Positions 22,662 through 34,235 are shown, counted from the stretch's first letter. The stretch is 64,000 bases of DNA from Lasiosphaeria ovina (GCA_033439765.1 JAULSN010000001.1:2294001-2358000); one strand, 5' to 3'. Notes: generated by a model not told the origin, from the sequence alone. Made by a program: numbers and translations.

Positions 22662-23734
22662 ATGTGGCGGCAGAATACCACCACCAGGAGGTCGGCACAA
22701 GCAGCCGTAAGTATTACTCCGCAGATATAGTGTGCAGGGCATCTGGTGCTCCTAGTCCTATACACAGGCAGACCAGGCTACCCTATATTCAATCACCACC
22801 CAACGCACTCACTACCTTCTCCCTCGGTCCCTCCCTCTTCCCTATTGGCTAGGCTAGGCAATCTAGTCTTCGTCTATCACATAGCCCCGTGTCTACATAT
22901 AGCCACAGCTGCGCAGGTATCCAGGCAACAGGCATTATATGTCTTGCCTGCTGGAGCAGCGGTAGTCTATCATGTCACATCACACACACCGAGCAGCATG
23001 CTCAAAGTCAAGACGTTTTGATTTAGCTAACCACCGCACCAACCCGACTCTAGGCCGTCGCAGAAATCGAGGCCCAGGGCCCATTATTTGCCGCAATCAT
23101 CGAGTACGTCCGCTGGGAACTCCAGCGCGACCGCGAGGGCCACTCGCTAAGGTATCTCTACCGGCTGGGGGCCAAGGGCACGGCGCTGCGCGAGGCCATC
23201 GTCGAGACGTTTGAGTGGGCGGGCGTGCGCGTCGGGCTGGACGACGAGCCCGAGATCGTCGGCACGCGCTGCAACTGCAGCAGCAGCAGCGGCGGCATGG
23301 CGCAGCTCTGCGCGGCGGCCGAGGCCGTCATCGAGTACGAGATCGCGCTGCCTCGCAGCGAGACCCTGGGCGGCGAGCCCTACCTCGACATCCCCGGCTG
23401 CCTGCCGTCCGAGGCGCTGGCCCGGCTGCGCTTGCGCGCGCGCATCGTCACGGCCCAGGACCCGGCGGACTGCGACGTCCGCTACTACTATCGCGCCCAC
23501 GCCAAGCGGACCGAGCTGGCCGAGCTCGACAACGTCGTCGCCGTGTTCCGCTGCCTCGAGCGCCTCGCCGCCGTCGTCGAGAAGGGCGGCGCCGCAGAGC
23601 GCCTGGTGCGCCGCCTGGTTCCTGCCGCCGTCGTCGAGGACATCGTCGCGACGCCCGTCTTTGGAGTCAAGGAGGTGGTCGAGCAGCTGAAGAGCGACTG
23701 GGAGTGGGGCATGGAGTTTGATGAGGAGGAGTGA
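22662..23734 (+). CDS. Uncharacterised 241-aa acidic, Ala/Arg-rich protein
   Basis: The model has exon 1 at 22662-22706 (15 codons ending in a GTAAGT donor) and exon 2 at 23054-23734. The acceptor is preceded by CCGACTCTAG, and both sides are in phase 0. Exon 2 has no ATG before residue 70 or so, although the frame upstream is clearly protein-like (for example EYVRWELQRDREGH and YLYRLGAKGTALREAI), so a spliced start is needed. The 347-nt intron is long for this genome and could hide another small exon. The body is helical, with a Cys/Ser-rich patch and a C-terminal acidic DEEE. No family is recognised. It is predicted soluble, with no signal peptide or membrane helix. High third-position GC supports real coding. 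Confidence 0.6.
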
Positions 23735-25693
23735 TTGGGCCAGGACAGCAGTGTTGAGTTGGGGGGGGGGGGATTTGGGCGTGGTTGGACGTTTTGGGCC
23801 TGGGTTTCGTGGCAAAAGGGATGACTATATCCCGATATCTCTGGGGCCGACCCCATTTCACTAGCCGGTACCTTCTTCCTCTTCATTGGCAAGAAAACAA
23901 CCCACGACGCGACAAGTCGTGTGTGTTCCTCCCCGCCTAATTACCTACCTACGTACCTATGCGTGGAAATCCTATAAAGTGATATGATGTTGCTGCTTGA
24001 TATTCACGTAATCAAGTGATACTACTAGGACTAGATGCGTAAGTGCCGCCGGGTAATAACTTTGAAGAGTTATTATATTAATTTACGGTGCTTCTGCCGC
24101 TGGCGCATAGGTAGTTCTGACGACGTGCTTCACCTGTTCTGTAACTTGAGCAAATGTCAACATCCGTGACCCGACGTGTGCGTAGCACGAGAGTTTCACA
24201 GGTATTTATTTCTTGCCCCAGGGTGAATATATGCTCCAGCCTCCAATAGCCAGACAATCCGCCTCGAAAAACAAGCCAACTACGGACTGGATCCTAGATA
24301 CCTGCTGACTAGTGCTGTGTCTTGAATCGAGTTAATGGCATAAGTTCCATGGACACATATCGTTTCTGTGGACAGCTCGGGTACATCTGAGTAAGCTATT
24401 AGCTCGCACATGAGCTGAAGCGGGTGTGACATCGTGGATCAGTCAAAGCCATACTCTGCACGCCAACTCTAAACTAAGAGTCAAATCTCACAATGTAATT
24501 GTGGCCAGGCTAGCAGGGATAAGGCCGGACCCCGGCCTGATGCCCTCAAGCCGAGGCATAAGTGGATATGGGATCCACCGGTCCAGGCCATCACTTCCAC
24601 ATATATATTCCGCTGTGGCCCAGATAGCTAGACTTCCTCCAAGCAATCCAGTCCTTACCTTTCCTCCCAACAGTAATTACTGCGCACTGATAGCCTTTCT
24701 TCTGTGTCAGTCCTTTATCTCTTGGGGTATTTGGCTTAGCAACAGTCTGAAACCTTGTTCTCTGAAAGCTGGCTTCCAGCGCGTGAACATGACCCTGAAA
24801 GATCCATCGCGAAGTCTGCGAGATCACTTTTGTCCATGAGAAAATTCGGCTAGATGATGACGGTGTTGAATGATCGCATATCTAGCATCATGTTGGCAGC
24901 CCGTTGCTAGCAGACACCAGTTCAGCTGTTTGAGAGGAATTTCACGCAATTGTTATTTCAAGTGCGGCCTGCTTCAGAAGCCTCCACTGAAATGCCGACT
25001 ACTAATTTTGAGGGAAGAATTAATGATTACTGATGAAACAAGCCCGCCATCGTACCTGCATCTCCGGGGGCCTCGCCTTATCACACAGCTGCCGGATATA
25101 GATCGGCATATCCCTGCGTGCCCCCAAGCACAGTGATGATTGATCTGGCATCGGTGCCCCAGAGTCTCAGTCATCCCCTTGCAGCTGAGCCGGCGCCTCG
25201 TTGACACTCCACTTTTTGAGACAAACTGGTGGCGCATAACTAATCATCACTGGGGTCCTCTTGATCCACCTTTTCTGCCATCTTGGGGCTTGGGGATCTT
25301 GTTCCCTTGCATGACAAAAACTTGAGTGTCGAATACCGGAGATGCTCTTTCCCATCGCTGTTTTTTTCTTTGCTAGAGGCATGGATTATCACGGCGACGA
25401 TGGCGAACTTTCGGCATCTCTTGGCAGGGGACTTCTTTACTCCTTTGATATTAGACTGTCTCTGACATGACTCGTGGCCCGAACAGGCGGATCCACAGCC
25501 TACATCGTGCTTCCTTGGTACGAGTCTTTCCTCGAACGATTTTCACTAAGACGCCAGTCTCACCTATAATTTGACGTCCGCCAACACTCATATCGACCAC
25601 AAACTGCATACAAGCTACGCTGCATCCGGGGCCCGACCGCAGCATCAGCAGCAGCATCATCATCAACACAAGGCACATCGTGACAACAAGACC
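23735..25693. other. Intergenic, no gene supported
   Basis: A run of about 12 G lies near 23761-23772. Otherwise AT-rich stretches without coding character. It includes the promoter side of the transporter pseudogene. Confidence 0.5.
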
Positions 25694-26834
25694 ATGTCGA
25701 ACCCTGCCACCGTCAACATGGCCACGGCCGGCGCGTACACGCCGGCAGAGGCCATCGAACTCGTGTCCCGCGCCGGGGTCAAGAAGGGGAACATGAGACT
25801 CGACAAGGCCTTTTTGTCGGCAGTGTCAGCAGGCTGTCTGCTGAGCTTTGCGGCCGCCGCATCGCTCAGTACCAACACAGCTCCGTGGTTCCAGGCCAAC
25901 GCGCCGGGGCTGATTCGCATGATTGGCGCACTGATCTTCCTGATTGGGTTGGTCGTGATAGGCCTGACCGGATCCGACCTGTTCACGGGAACAAACATGG
26001 TAAGCAGCCCATTGCCGTCAATGAGGAACAGCTTCCTCCTAACACACGTCCAGTTCACAGCGGTAGCCATGCTCCACGGGCGTTTGCCCTTTCGGAAAAT
26101 GCTGCTGCGCTGATTCATCTGCTTCTGGGGAAACCTGGCCGGCTCGCTCTTTGTGATGGCCATAATATTCGGCTGTACATTCAGAATTCCATCCATCTCC
26201 AGCCATGATGGGACCAAGGCAGATCCGAGTTCCTCGCTGATGCAACCTGTTGGTGGGTTTATAGACGGTGGCGTTTTTGATAGCTCGCCTTACCGGGACC
26301 AAGCCGTTGCCGCTGCCATAACAAGACAGGTCAAGCCTCAGTTCCACCAAATCTTCCTTCGCGCCGTGGGTGCCAATTGGCTCGTCTGCCTCGCGTGCTA
26401 CCTTGGCATGCAGGGCAAGGAGCTGATCTCCAAGATCGCCGGCATGTGGTGGCCCATCTTTGCCTTTGCCACGCTAGGCCTGGACCATGTGGTGCAAACA
26501 TGTTTTTCATACCGTTGGGTATTTGGCTGCAGACGCCCGGTCTGACCGTGGGCATGTATATCTGGAAAGGTGAGTGAGCTCCTTCTAGTTGAGCCGATGC
26601 AGATGATACCGCAGGATTGCATTTCTCTATACGTCAGGTATCATTCCGGCTACTCTCGGGAACATGGTCGGGGGTGCCGTCATTTGCGGCGGGTTTTACC
26701 ACTGGATGTTCCTCTCCGAGGAACCCGAAATCCACGTTGACGGCACGTATTATAACTCGCAGGAGCGATCAAAAGGGATTGAATCACCCAGCAGCAGTGA
26801 CATCGAGTCAGGGGGCCAGCTCCACCAACAATAG
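25694..26834 (+). pseudogene. Broken formate/nitrite transporter (FNT family)
   Basis: This is an FNT channel-transporter for small monovalent anions such as formate or nitrite. Exons are 25694-25999, 26054-26174, 26265-26569 and 26638-26834; the introns of 54, 90 and 68 nt all have GT-AG ends and matching phase. Family blocks are present in order: AIELVSRAGVKKGNMR, a first helix with PWFQANAPGLIRMIGAL, TGSDLFTGTNM, LHGRLPF, WGNLAGSLFVM, GGVFDSSPYR, FLRAVGANWLVCLACYLGMQ, MFFIPLGIWLQTPGLTVGMY, and ATLGNMVGGA. Two lesions break it. A TGA at 26111-26113 replaces the Trp expected before FICFWGNLAG. A single missing G in GTGGTG(G)CAAACATG near 26494 shifts frame just before MFFIPLG. The downstream exon and stop remain well preserved, so the decay is recent. 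The start is the ATG at 25694; upstream codons in the same frame lack ATG. Confidence 0.9.
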
Positions 26835-28346
26835 GAAATGAGCTTTCAATAGAGAGGGCCCAGGGAGAAAGCAGTGTCGGTGCGACTCGGTCAGTCTCAA
26901 TAAGCAGGCCTCTCGGCTCTCGGGCATGTAATAATTGCACTGGCTATTTGACAAGCGAATGTGGGTTTCGTTTGGGCGAGATGAAAATTTGAACGGGAAG
27001 CAAATTATTCGGTCCTCAGAGCAAAATTTTCCTTATGTTGAACTTGAAGAAGGTGCATTTGAGTCTGGATTAATTACATCAGTCGCCAAGCGCAGCAATC
27101 TGAAAGACGGTCATTGGCGGAAAGCAAGATGCATGGTTCGCTGCTTCCTCGCGGCGGACCGAGCAATGAACTTGGCTTTGGCTTGCCGCTGGTTAACGGA
27201 GGAAGGAACAAGCGGTGCGGACAAGTTTGGTTTTCAGAGGGGTAAGCCTAGGTCGGGTCGCAGCAAAGACGCGATGTGACGATGTTGGAAAACAGCCTGC
27301 CCCAGCAATCAAAACGCCATCGTCGATTCATCACCACACCCACATTGGCACATGGAGCAGGCGAGCTCCCCCGGACAAAAGCAAGGCACAGGCGGGAAAC
27401 ACAGCAGCCCCTGAATTAAACTCGCGGCCGCCAAGGTCTTTGTATCTACTGACGTTGCCATAAATAGGACCAGAGCTTTCCGGGGTTGTGAGACGATACC
27501 ACCCTGGTTTGAGTGTTTTTCGCCATCTCCATATGATGATCGCTCGCCCCTAGAAGCGACTGGGGCAAATCAGCCGCCGGCCTGGATGGTCGTCGACAGT
27601 CGAAAGCGGCTCTGCCGGTGCCTGGGTCCCCAGACTGGCAGACTGAGCCCGGGCTGCACCCTGTCAGGAGAACTAGTTCAAATCAGGAACAGGCGTGGGG
27701 TCGCATCGACGCAATATGACGACGGAAAATGGTCTCCGCGCTCTCGCCATTGATTGAGCATGGTCGGCTTAACGGTTGTGGCTGCATCAGCGACATCCCC
27801 TGTGAGCGCGCCTCGGACGGAATGCCGGTCTTGTTCAGGGGTGGATGGTGAGTGTTCGCAATTGCGTCCCCCAAGACAATCGCATCGTCAGGTTGTCCGT
27901 GGTGTGACCCTGGCGTGGCAATCCCATCTTTTCAATCTATGCTTAAATTGAGTGCTGTGCATCTGTGCGCGCCGCGCCCACTGGCCGTTCCCAGGTTGGC
28001 TGCCGCGACCCCTTCACGTCGAGCCTCCGAGATGACCTCCCCAGGTGCTTTAGGTTATCGCCGCTCATCTAACCCCAGACGGTAGGCCAATGGCATGCTA
28101 CCTGGAACTTATAATGATCCTATTTTTGGGTTGCAATCTAATCCTGAGTCTTTGCCAATCCAGGCATTCGGTTTCGCGGGTTGCAATATGGATAAATTGG
28201 CAAGCTCCGCACCCGCGACACCACCGACGCTGCTACTGATGCTCGTCCATCGTGCCCAGGTGGCAAAATGTCCAAACCTCTCACCACCACCGTCGCCTGT
28301 CAAGTCTAGACTCCCGTGGGCGTCTACAGTCGTCATTTGATCCACG
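26835..28346. other. Intergenic, no gene supported
   Basis: Short open frames only, none with protein-like content or matched splice sites. Confidence 0.5.
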
Positions 28347-28355
28347 TATATAAAG
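28347..28355 (+). promoter_or_regulatory. TATA box of the DUF4360 gene
   Basis: TATATAAAG lies 36 bp before the ATG at 28383 and 129 bp before the ATG at 28476. A transcription start about 30 bp downstream would leave the first ATG almost no leader, which favours the second ATG. Confidence 0.6.
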
Positions 28356-28475
28356 AAGGCACACTGCGTCCGCTCACAAGCAATGAAAATCATCTCCACC
28401 CTCGCCGCCCACTTGCTCCCTTTCAACAGCATAACTTCCTCGGCCGAAGCAAAGACAGCCATTTCGCAATCAACC

Positions 28476-29134
28476 ATGGGCCCTCTTTCGCATTTCGCCC
28501 TCCTGCTGGCAGCAGTGTACCCGGCGCTCGCCGTGGCTGACACTCCGTCGTCGTCTCCCAGGATCACCAGCATCAGCTGGTCCGGCAACGGGTGCCCCCG
28601 GGATCCCAAATTTGACGGCGACTTCAACGCCCCAGTCTTCACATACAACAACTTTGCCGCCTCATTACCGGGCACCAACCAGACGCTCAACTGCGAGGCC
28701 CACATCCAGACGGCGGGCACGAGTCCCGGGTGGCAGGTCGCTCTCAAGAACAACTGGGTCAAGGGCCACTTGGTTTTGAGCCCCGGCACAACCCTTGACT
28801 ACTACACGACTGTCTATTTCAGCCAGTCGGCCTCCAACACGGTAAGGCCCAAGTGAACCCCACCTACCTTGACCAACAGAGTTGATGGCTGACGCGTCCA
28901 ACCCGGTGATAGGCCTCCCTGCGCGGCAGATGGACGAATGGCGGCGACGGCACGATCGACCAGGGCGTTACTCTCCGCCAAACCTTCTCGGGCCAGGTCT
29001 GGTCGCCATGCACGGGCGACAGCGGGTCCATCGGCATTCTCAACGTCAACTTTCGCGGCGCCCTGAATGGCGACGGCAAGGCGTACTTTGAGGCCTTTAC
29101 AGAGAGGCTGGACTTTGAGTGGAGGCGGTGCTAG
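28476..29134 (+). CDS. Secreted DUF4360 protein
   Basis: Two exons, up to 28841 and 28913-29134, are joined across a 71-nt intron (GTAAGG donor, GCTGACG branch site, GATAG acceptor, phase 0). From the ATG at 28476 the product is 195 aa. An in-frame ATG at 28383 would add 31 residues but would bury the signal peptide. The N-terminus GPLSHFALLLAAVYPALAVA is a clear signal peptide. Family hallmarks follow: ITSISWSGNGCPRDPKF, FTYNNFAASLPG, NCEAHIQ, SPGWQVALKNNWVKGH, a Tyr-rich DYYTTVYFS strand, and the terminal block ending WRRC. The Cys residues fit the conserved disulfides of DUF4360. Such proteins are small, secreted, of unknown biochemical role, and common in fungal secretomes. Confidence 0.9.
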
Positions 29135-31002
29135 ATGGGTTTCCCCTTTCGGTCTTGTATCCAGCAATAGCCCGAATAAATACCCCGTTTTCTTTGTTCC
29201 AAAAAGATTCGACGCAGTGTAGAAGGACCTGGACGGCGTGAAACGCTGCAGCGTCTCAGACATTGATTTAGCGCCGTCTTTTCTCTTGTCTTTGGCGGGG
29301 AGTCTTGGTCTCACAAGGCGCTGTACCATTATATCCGAGCATGGGATTCTAGCTAAGCATGGAAAAGACATGAGTGTACATATCTCTTGGGGTTTCCGCT
29401 TGACCTTGCCAAGAAAAGAAGACAAATTCATAATACCGTGCTTGTTCGTCCAGGTAATATGTCACCACGCCCGACCACACTTTCACTACAGCTATAGTCA
29501 CTTCACCAAGTTCATGAAGTCGAGTTCATGAGCTCCAAACACCAACCCTGGAAGGGTTAAACCCAGGTCCCATAGTATATGCGAAGCACGCTAATCACAG
29601 TTCATGACGCAGGCAACTGCGGTCGACCCTGCAGACAGTGTGAATCTCTGGAATGTTCCCGCATTTGGTCCCAGAAAAGAAAAAGAAGAGAAAATTTCTG
29701 CTCTGCAGCCATCCGTCCTTGCCATAACACTCCCTGTGCCAAAGTCAGGTATTTGCTGCACATTTAAACATGGCAAAGACGTACGTCATTGCCGCTTCTC
29801 CTTTGTGTCAAGTTCGAAGTGTGTGAGGGGGCTCAAGCCTTTAATATCTTTTCTTTTTTCTCTCAGATATTACGTGATTAGCAAAGAAGCATCTGTTTAA
29901 TTACCCTGTTACCTACCTCAATAGCCACCCCCGACAACGTTTTTTTAGCCAGATCCGTATTAGGCTTGGAACCTGAGCAAAAACTGAGGCATACTAAGCA
30001 TTACTCTAAGCCGACGTGAGTCCCAGGGATATATCGGTTACACTTACCGTATCTAACTAATGCACGAAAAATCAATACTAGCCTAGAAGGCCTAGATTGA
30101 TCGTACCCCCCTCCTGTCAATGGGCATGTTAGCTAGCGTAGAAAAGCATTCCGTAGAAAGGCATTAGTCGTTCTTTGTAGAGCGTACAAGAGAAAATGTT
30201 GGCGAAAGAGGTTGTTGGTAGCAATATGCTCGGTAAAGCCCTAGTATTCTATGTTCACGGCGGCTTCGGTGGGAAGATGGATCCATGTGGATTCTCTCTC
30301 GTTTTACCGCCGGGCCCTCGAGTTTCAACCAAGGTAAGGATGTGGCAAAGTGAAATATATCACGCCAGGCCTTGGATATCTCATGTTGTATTGATACCAT
30401 GGATGGACTTTGTAACACACAGTGTATTTAAGCTCCTACTAAGTGAATCGGTCCAGCCTCCGCTATCATCCTGTTGCCCATCCAACCTCCACATCCATGC
30501 TCTCGCCATCCCCATCACGTCCTTTGTTCTTCGTGGTTGATGGGGACCATTGCTTGTTAGGGGTAATCGAGCTGATTCCGACCCACGGGTCTTCATCCTT
30601 TGGCTGGGACAGCCAGTCCATGAGGGGGCCGGCGGTCTCTGCGTTTGGCTCGTCAGCTCAAAGCCCAGCACTTGGGTTGGAGAACTTGGTACACTCACGC
30701 TCCAAAGTCTCCTGGTTGGAGGAACTCTTGGGGTCCATGGCGAAGGGTTGTGTGTAGGAGGCTTCTGATTTAAATTGGCGGGTAAATTAGGGGGTTGATG
30801 TTACTGAATCTGATCTTGTGGTGTCAATCATTTGCTCATCACTGGAAAGTACCATTGAGTAAGTTATCTCTCCGAGCCACCGGTCATGACAGCATTTATA
30901 TAGGCTGCCTCGAGTCCCAACAAACACACCTAGACACAATGGGTAGACCGTACCCGACGTGCCCTGCTTCATGCCACCCATCGGTAACCGAACGGTTGAA
31001 AT
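29135..31002. other. Intergenic, no gene supported
   Basis: AT-rich around 29870-30160 with frequent TpA. No supported coding region. Confidence 0.5.
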
Positions 31003-31487
31003 GAGGGGCATTTCTTTCATTGGCTAATTGTTTACTCCTGAATAGGGGCATATGCTGGCCAGCGAGTTACAAAATTGGCCCTGGCTTTGACCGTCGGAAA
31101 CTGGATCAACCGTGAGATCTTGGATGAGGGCCATTTTTGCTATTGGGTATCCGTTTACTGTGCCTTCAGGAGCTGGCCGTCTTGGACCATTCACGAAAAT
31201 GGCCCTCGTCCATGTTATGAGCACGGTGTCGACTGAGGGACTGAAGAGCCGAAGGAGTTCGGATCCCTGTCTGCCGGCTGCCAGCTAGCCATTTACAAAA
31301 ATGGCCCTTTTTTGTTGTCGGTTGTTGGGAGTGAGTCACCCACATCCAGCGTGGGGGACACACGGTGAGGGCCATTTTTCTCAGCCAATCCTTTACCGGG
31401 CAGCTGGGCGAGGTACAGTACGGCCGTCACTATCGAGTTGCGCGCCAAGAAAATGGTGCCAGCCAATCACCAAATTGGCCCTCAATG
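31003..31487. repeat. Array of inverted GAGGGCCATTTT motifs
   Basis: Forward copies of gagggccattttt (first one gaggggcatttctt) lie at 31003, 31126 and 31367. They are followed by attggctaattgtttac-like words at 31019, 31141 and 31382. Reverse copies (aaaaTGGCCCTC-like) lie near 31069, 31193, 31295 and 31470. Forward and reverse copies bracket segments of about 65-105 bp. The array ends about 235 bp before the ATG of the next gene. Confidence 0.75.
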
Positions 31488-31721
31488 ACCAGCACAGAAC
31501 CAAAATGAGGCTGCAATAGGGTGTTAGGGAAGTAGGTACTATACTCGCCCATGCGAATTCGTCCCTAGGTTTTGCTCAGTCTCAAAAATCAAGTCCTGTT
31601 CAATTATCAGCTCATACCACGTGAAAGCACATCACACTGCCTAGGAACCTACTACCTATGGAAGAATAGCCAGATTGAAGCTCTCTCCTTACCTATCATA
31701 CCAGTTCGAGGCATCACTATC

Positions 31722-33119
31722 ATGGATGCATTCCTGCCATCAACGCCCCGAGGCCCGTCGCACTCGGCAGTTTCCGAAGGCACTCCAAGGAACCCCTTCC
31801 GCCAAGGAATTGACCTCGGATATTTTTTCCTTGGCCAGTGGCTGCGGACTGAGAGCCACAGCGAGGTCTACACTGTTATTGATACAATGAGAGATCGTAC
31901 GCAGGAATGCTCTAACCACGAGGCGCGGGTCTTTGTGATTGACCCCAAATGGGTGCATCCTAAGGTACGATGTCACCGGCTGAGGTGCATCAAGAGGCTT
32001 GCTAGCCGTGTTGTACTCGAAGCCGGTACGGCAACCTATCGCATTGTTGTGTACCGAAAGGGCGACATCGAAAAACCGAGGGACCTGGGTGATGAACCGT
32101 CCGAAATACAGGCTTCGGTTGTTGCTTTAGTCGCAAAGGGCTTAGATAATACGATGGAAGTCTCAGTGGGGGACGATAACCCAACTGCCATCGATGATGG
32201 CGAGAAAGACCAAGGCGCACCTATGCCAAAACAACACCCACCGCGCAAATCGCCTTACCAACAAGAATCCAAGAAAGCAAGGCAACGTGACCGTCGCCAA
32301 GCCGCACGACAAGCCAAACGGCAGCAGCCCAAGAGCGACCCTAGCAATGGCGACAACGACACGACCGCCAAGCTCGACGAGTCGGGGGACACGGAAAACT
32401 TCTGGATGGTGGTCCTCCTGTACCTGGCCTACGACGAAACCGGCCAGCTCCGCGACGACATCCCAGAGAACTCTAGCCAGGCGCTGCAAGGCACGAACGG
32501 CACCGGCACCGTGCTGCCGGGGTACATGCAGAAATACCTCTCACGGCAGAAACTTAACTTCACCAGCGCCGCGCACATGCAAGAGTATATGGCCGTCAAG
32601 CAGAGCGAAATCATCTTTCTCAAACGGCAACTCAGCCAGATGCCCGGGATCGATCAGTACTACAAGGACCAATGCCTCGTCGCCATGCGGGAGCAGCAGG
32701 CCCGACACGCGCCGGGCTCGAGGCAGTGGAAAGAGACTCAGCAAGGGGTGACGCGGTTTACGAAGCACCGGCTGACGACGGTGCGACACGTCACCAAGGC
32801 ACTTCCCGGTGTGATTCAAAACGCGGAGAAGACCCTCAGGGAGCTCAAGCTGAAGTTGGAGAGAGTCCGTCAGCGACAGGAGGAGAGGAGCAGCGTGGAA
32901 GCGCTGCGCGGGGAGCGGGAGAAGCTACAGGAGAAGATGCGCACGGTTGTTACCTGGCAGCACAATGTCATCCCCCTGTCGACAACGTTTGGCGAGTTGG
33001 CTGGGAGGTGGGAGGCATTGGCAAGGCAACTAAAGTCAACGGAGCAAGCTTTGGAATCCTTTGTACTCGAGTCTGAGTCGGATGTCGAGGAAGATTTGTT
33101 GACCGTCAACGTACGGTAA
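31722..33119 (+). CDS. Uncharacterised 465-aa protein with C-terminal coiled coil
   Basis: This is a single uninterrupted exon. The frame is open from 31572 but the first ATG is at 31722 (MDAFLPSTPRG), giving 465 aa. Residues about 27-115 look like a folded domain (LGYFFLGQWLRTESHSEVYTV, then VFVIDP and a RLRCIKRLASRVVLEA block). They recall the start of a kinase-like lobe (G-x-x-L-x-x-x-x-x-S-x-V-Y), but the Lys/Asp/DFG catalytic motifs are absent. Residues about 165-230 are a Lys/Arg/Gln-rich linker. From about 235 a helical domain begins (FWMVVLLYLAYDETG), and residues about 345-430 form a long charged coiled coil ending in an acidic tail. No signal peptide or membrane segment is convincing. 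I cannot name a function. The position between a repeat array and an AT-rich island suggests an accessory gene. Confidence 0.72.
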   Translation: MDAFLPSTPRGPSHSAVSEGTPRNPFRQGIDLGYFFLGQWLRTESHSEVYTVIDTMRDRTQECSNHEARVFVIDPKWVHPKVRCHRLRCIKRLASRVVLEAGTATYRIVVYRKGDIEKPRDLGDEPSEIQASVVALVAKGLDNTMEVSVGDDNPTAIDDGEKDQGAPMPKQHPPRKSPYQQESKKARQRDRRQAARQAKRQQPKSDPSNGDNDTTAKLDESGDTENFWMVVLLYLAYDETGQLRDDIPENSSQALQGTNGTGTVLPGYMQKYLSRQKLNFTSAAHMQEYMAVKQSEIIFLKRQLSQMPGIDQYYKDQCLVAMREQQARHAPGSRQWKETQQGVTRFTKHRLTTVRHVTKALPGVIQNAEKTLRELKLKLERVRQRQEERSSVEALRGEREKLQEKMRTVVTWQHNVIPLSTTFGELAGRWEALARQLKSTEQALESFVLESESDVEEDLLTVNVR

Positions 33120-33720
33120 GGGATGGGACCTTATATTAGCCACTCTTTTAATTAGGAATCTCTTTCACGTAAAAATTTTCCCTTGTTAAAAAACGTGGCT
33201 CGGCGGGTTGCTTAGTTTATTACGTGTAGCTCGAGGCTGGGAGGAGGAGGGTTGCTTGGCACGTTTAGGGTTTGAGAAAAAAAAAACGAGGTCTTTTAAT
33301 TATAAGCAGATAGGTAATATGGTTGGTACCTACAAGGCTAATTAACCTTATTAGGAAATACTTTAACCCCATAAACAAGGTTCATACTCAACATCGCTTG
33401 CACATGTAGTGTTACTAGGCCGTCCAATCTCTAGATTAATATTCTAAACCGCTCGATTATAAAAGTCGTTTAACGTTATCTATTCGGCGTAATAGTACCT
33501 GTGGGTCGGGTTGGTTGGTGTACGAGGTAAACAGTGGGTAAGCTCCTAATATACGGGTAATATGGTTAAACTAGGTTGCTACTTAAAGTGTATGAGTATA
33601 AAGAATGTATATTGCTTGCTTGAAGAACTAAGTAAGCTCTATCAACGCCGTAGATAAAATCATTATATCATAAGTCTCAACTAATGAGAGTATAGCTTCG
33701 TTGCTTAGTGCTTCACTCCT
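33120..33720. other. AT- and TpA-rich island, possible RIP-degraded repeat
   Basis: About 600 bp are clearly more AT-rich than the flanks, full of TTA, TAT and TAA words and without open frames. The boundary at the stop of the upstream gene is abrupt. The composition is that expected of a repeat eroded by repeat-induced point mutation, but no element family or terminal repeat is recognisable. Confidence 0.45.
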
Positions 33721-34235
33721 GCTCGGGCGCTGAGCGACCCGCTCAGTGCCAAGACCCTGCCCTGAATTGCACGCTGTCCTCCCCGGAGCTCGCGCTCCTG
33801 CAAAGAGCCCAGTATGAACTGGGATCTGTAACAATCAATAAAGGAAACTCCGTTCACAAGCTACTCCTTCCTAGTCATTTGTTTCATCGAAACAAGATAA
33901 ATTCCTTTCCCTGCCCACAATTCCAAGTGTTGGTTCGGTGTCGGCGCGGCCGTCTTGCGTCAGCCTTCGCGGCCCCTTGCGAAAACGGCGATTGTCCAGA
34001 CATTCCAACGGTTGACGAGTGATCATCCATCATGACGCGAATTGCCCAGCTCCCCCTCGGGCCCAACAGGATACCTCGTTGCCTTTGCGAACACACACAG
34101 AGACTTCCATCCGCTGGGAGTCCCCGCCAAGCATGCAAATCCCTTTCGTTGTTGATCTCTGTTGAGACGCAAACAACGACCGAAGAGATGCAATCCTAGC
34201 ACCCTAAAACTTTGTCCGTTCCTGTCATATCATCG
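33721..34235. other. Intergenic, no gene supported
   Basis: A short hairpin CCCAGT-ATGA-ACTGGG lies near 33808-33823. An aataaa word follows at about 33836. Nothing else stands out. Confidence 0.4.

Noticed and set aside
33605..33860. Possible solo LTR (an aataaa word and short hairpin)
   Set aside because: No terminal TG...CA pair, target-site duplication or second copy could be seen.
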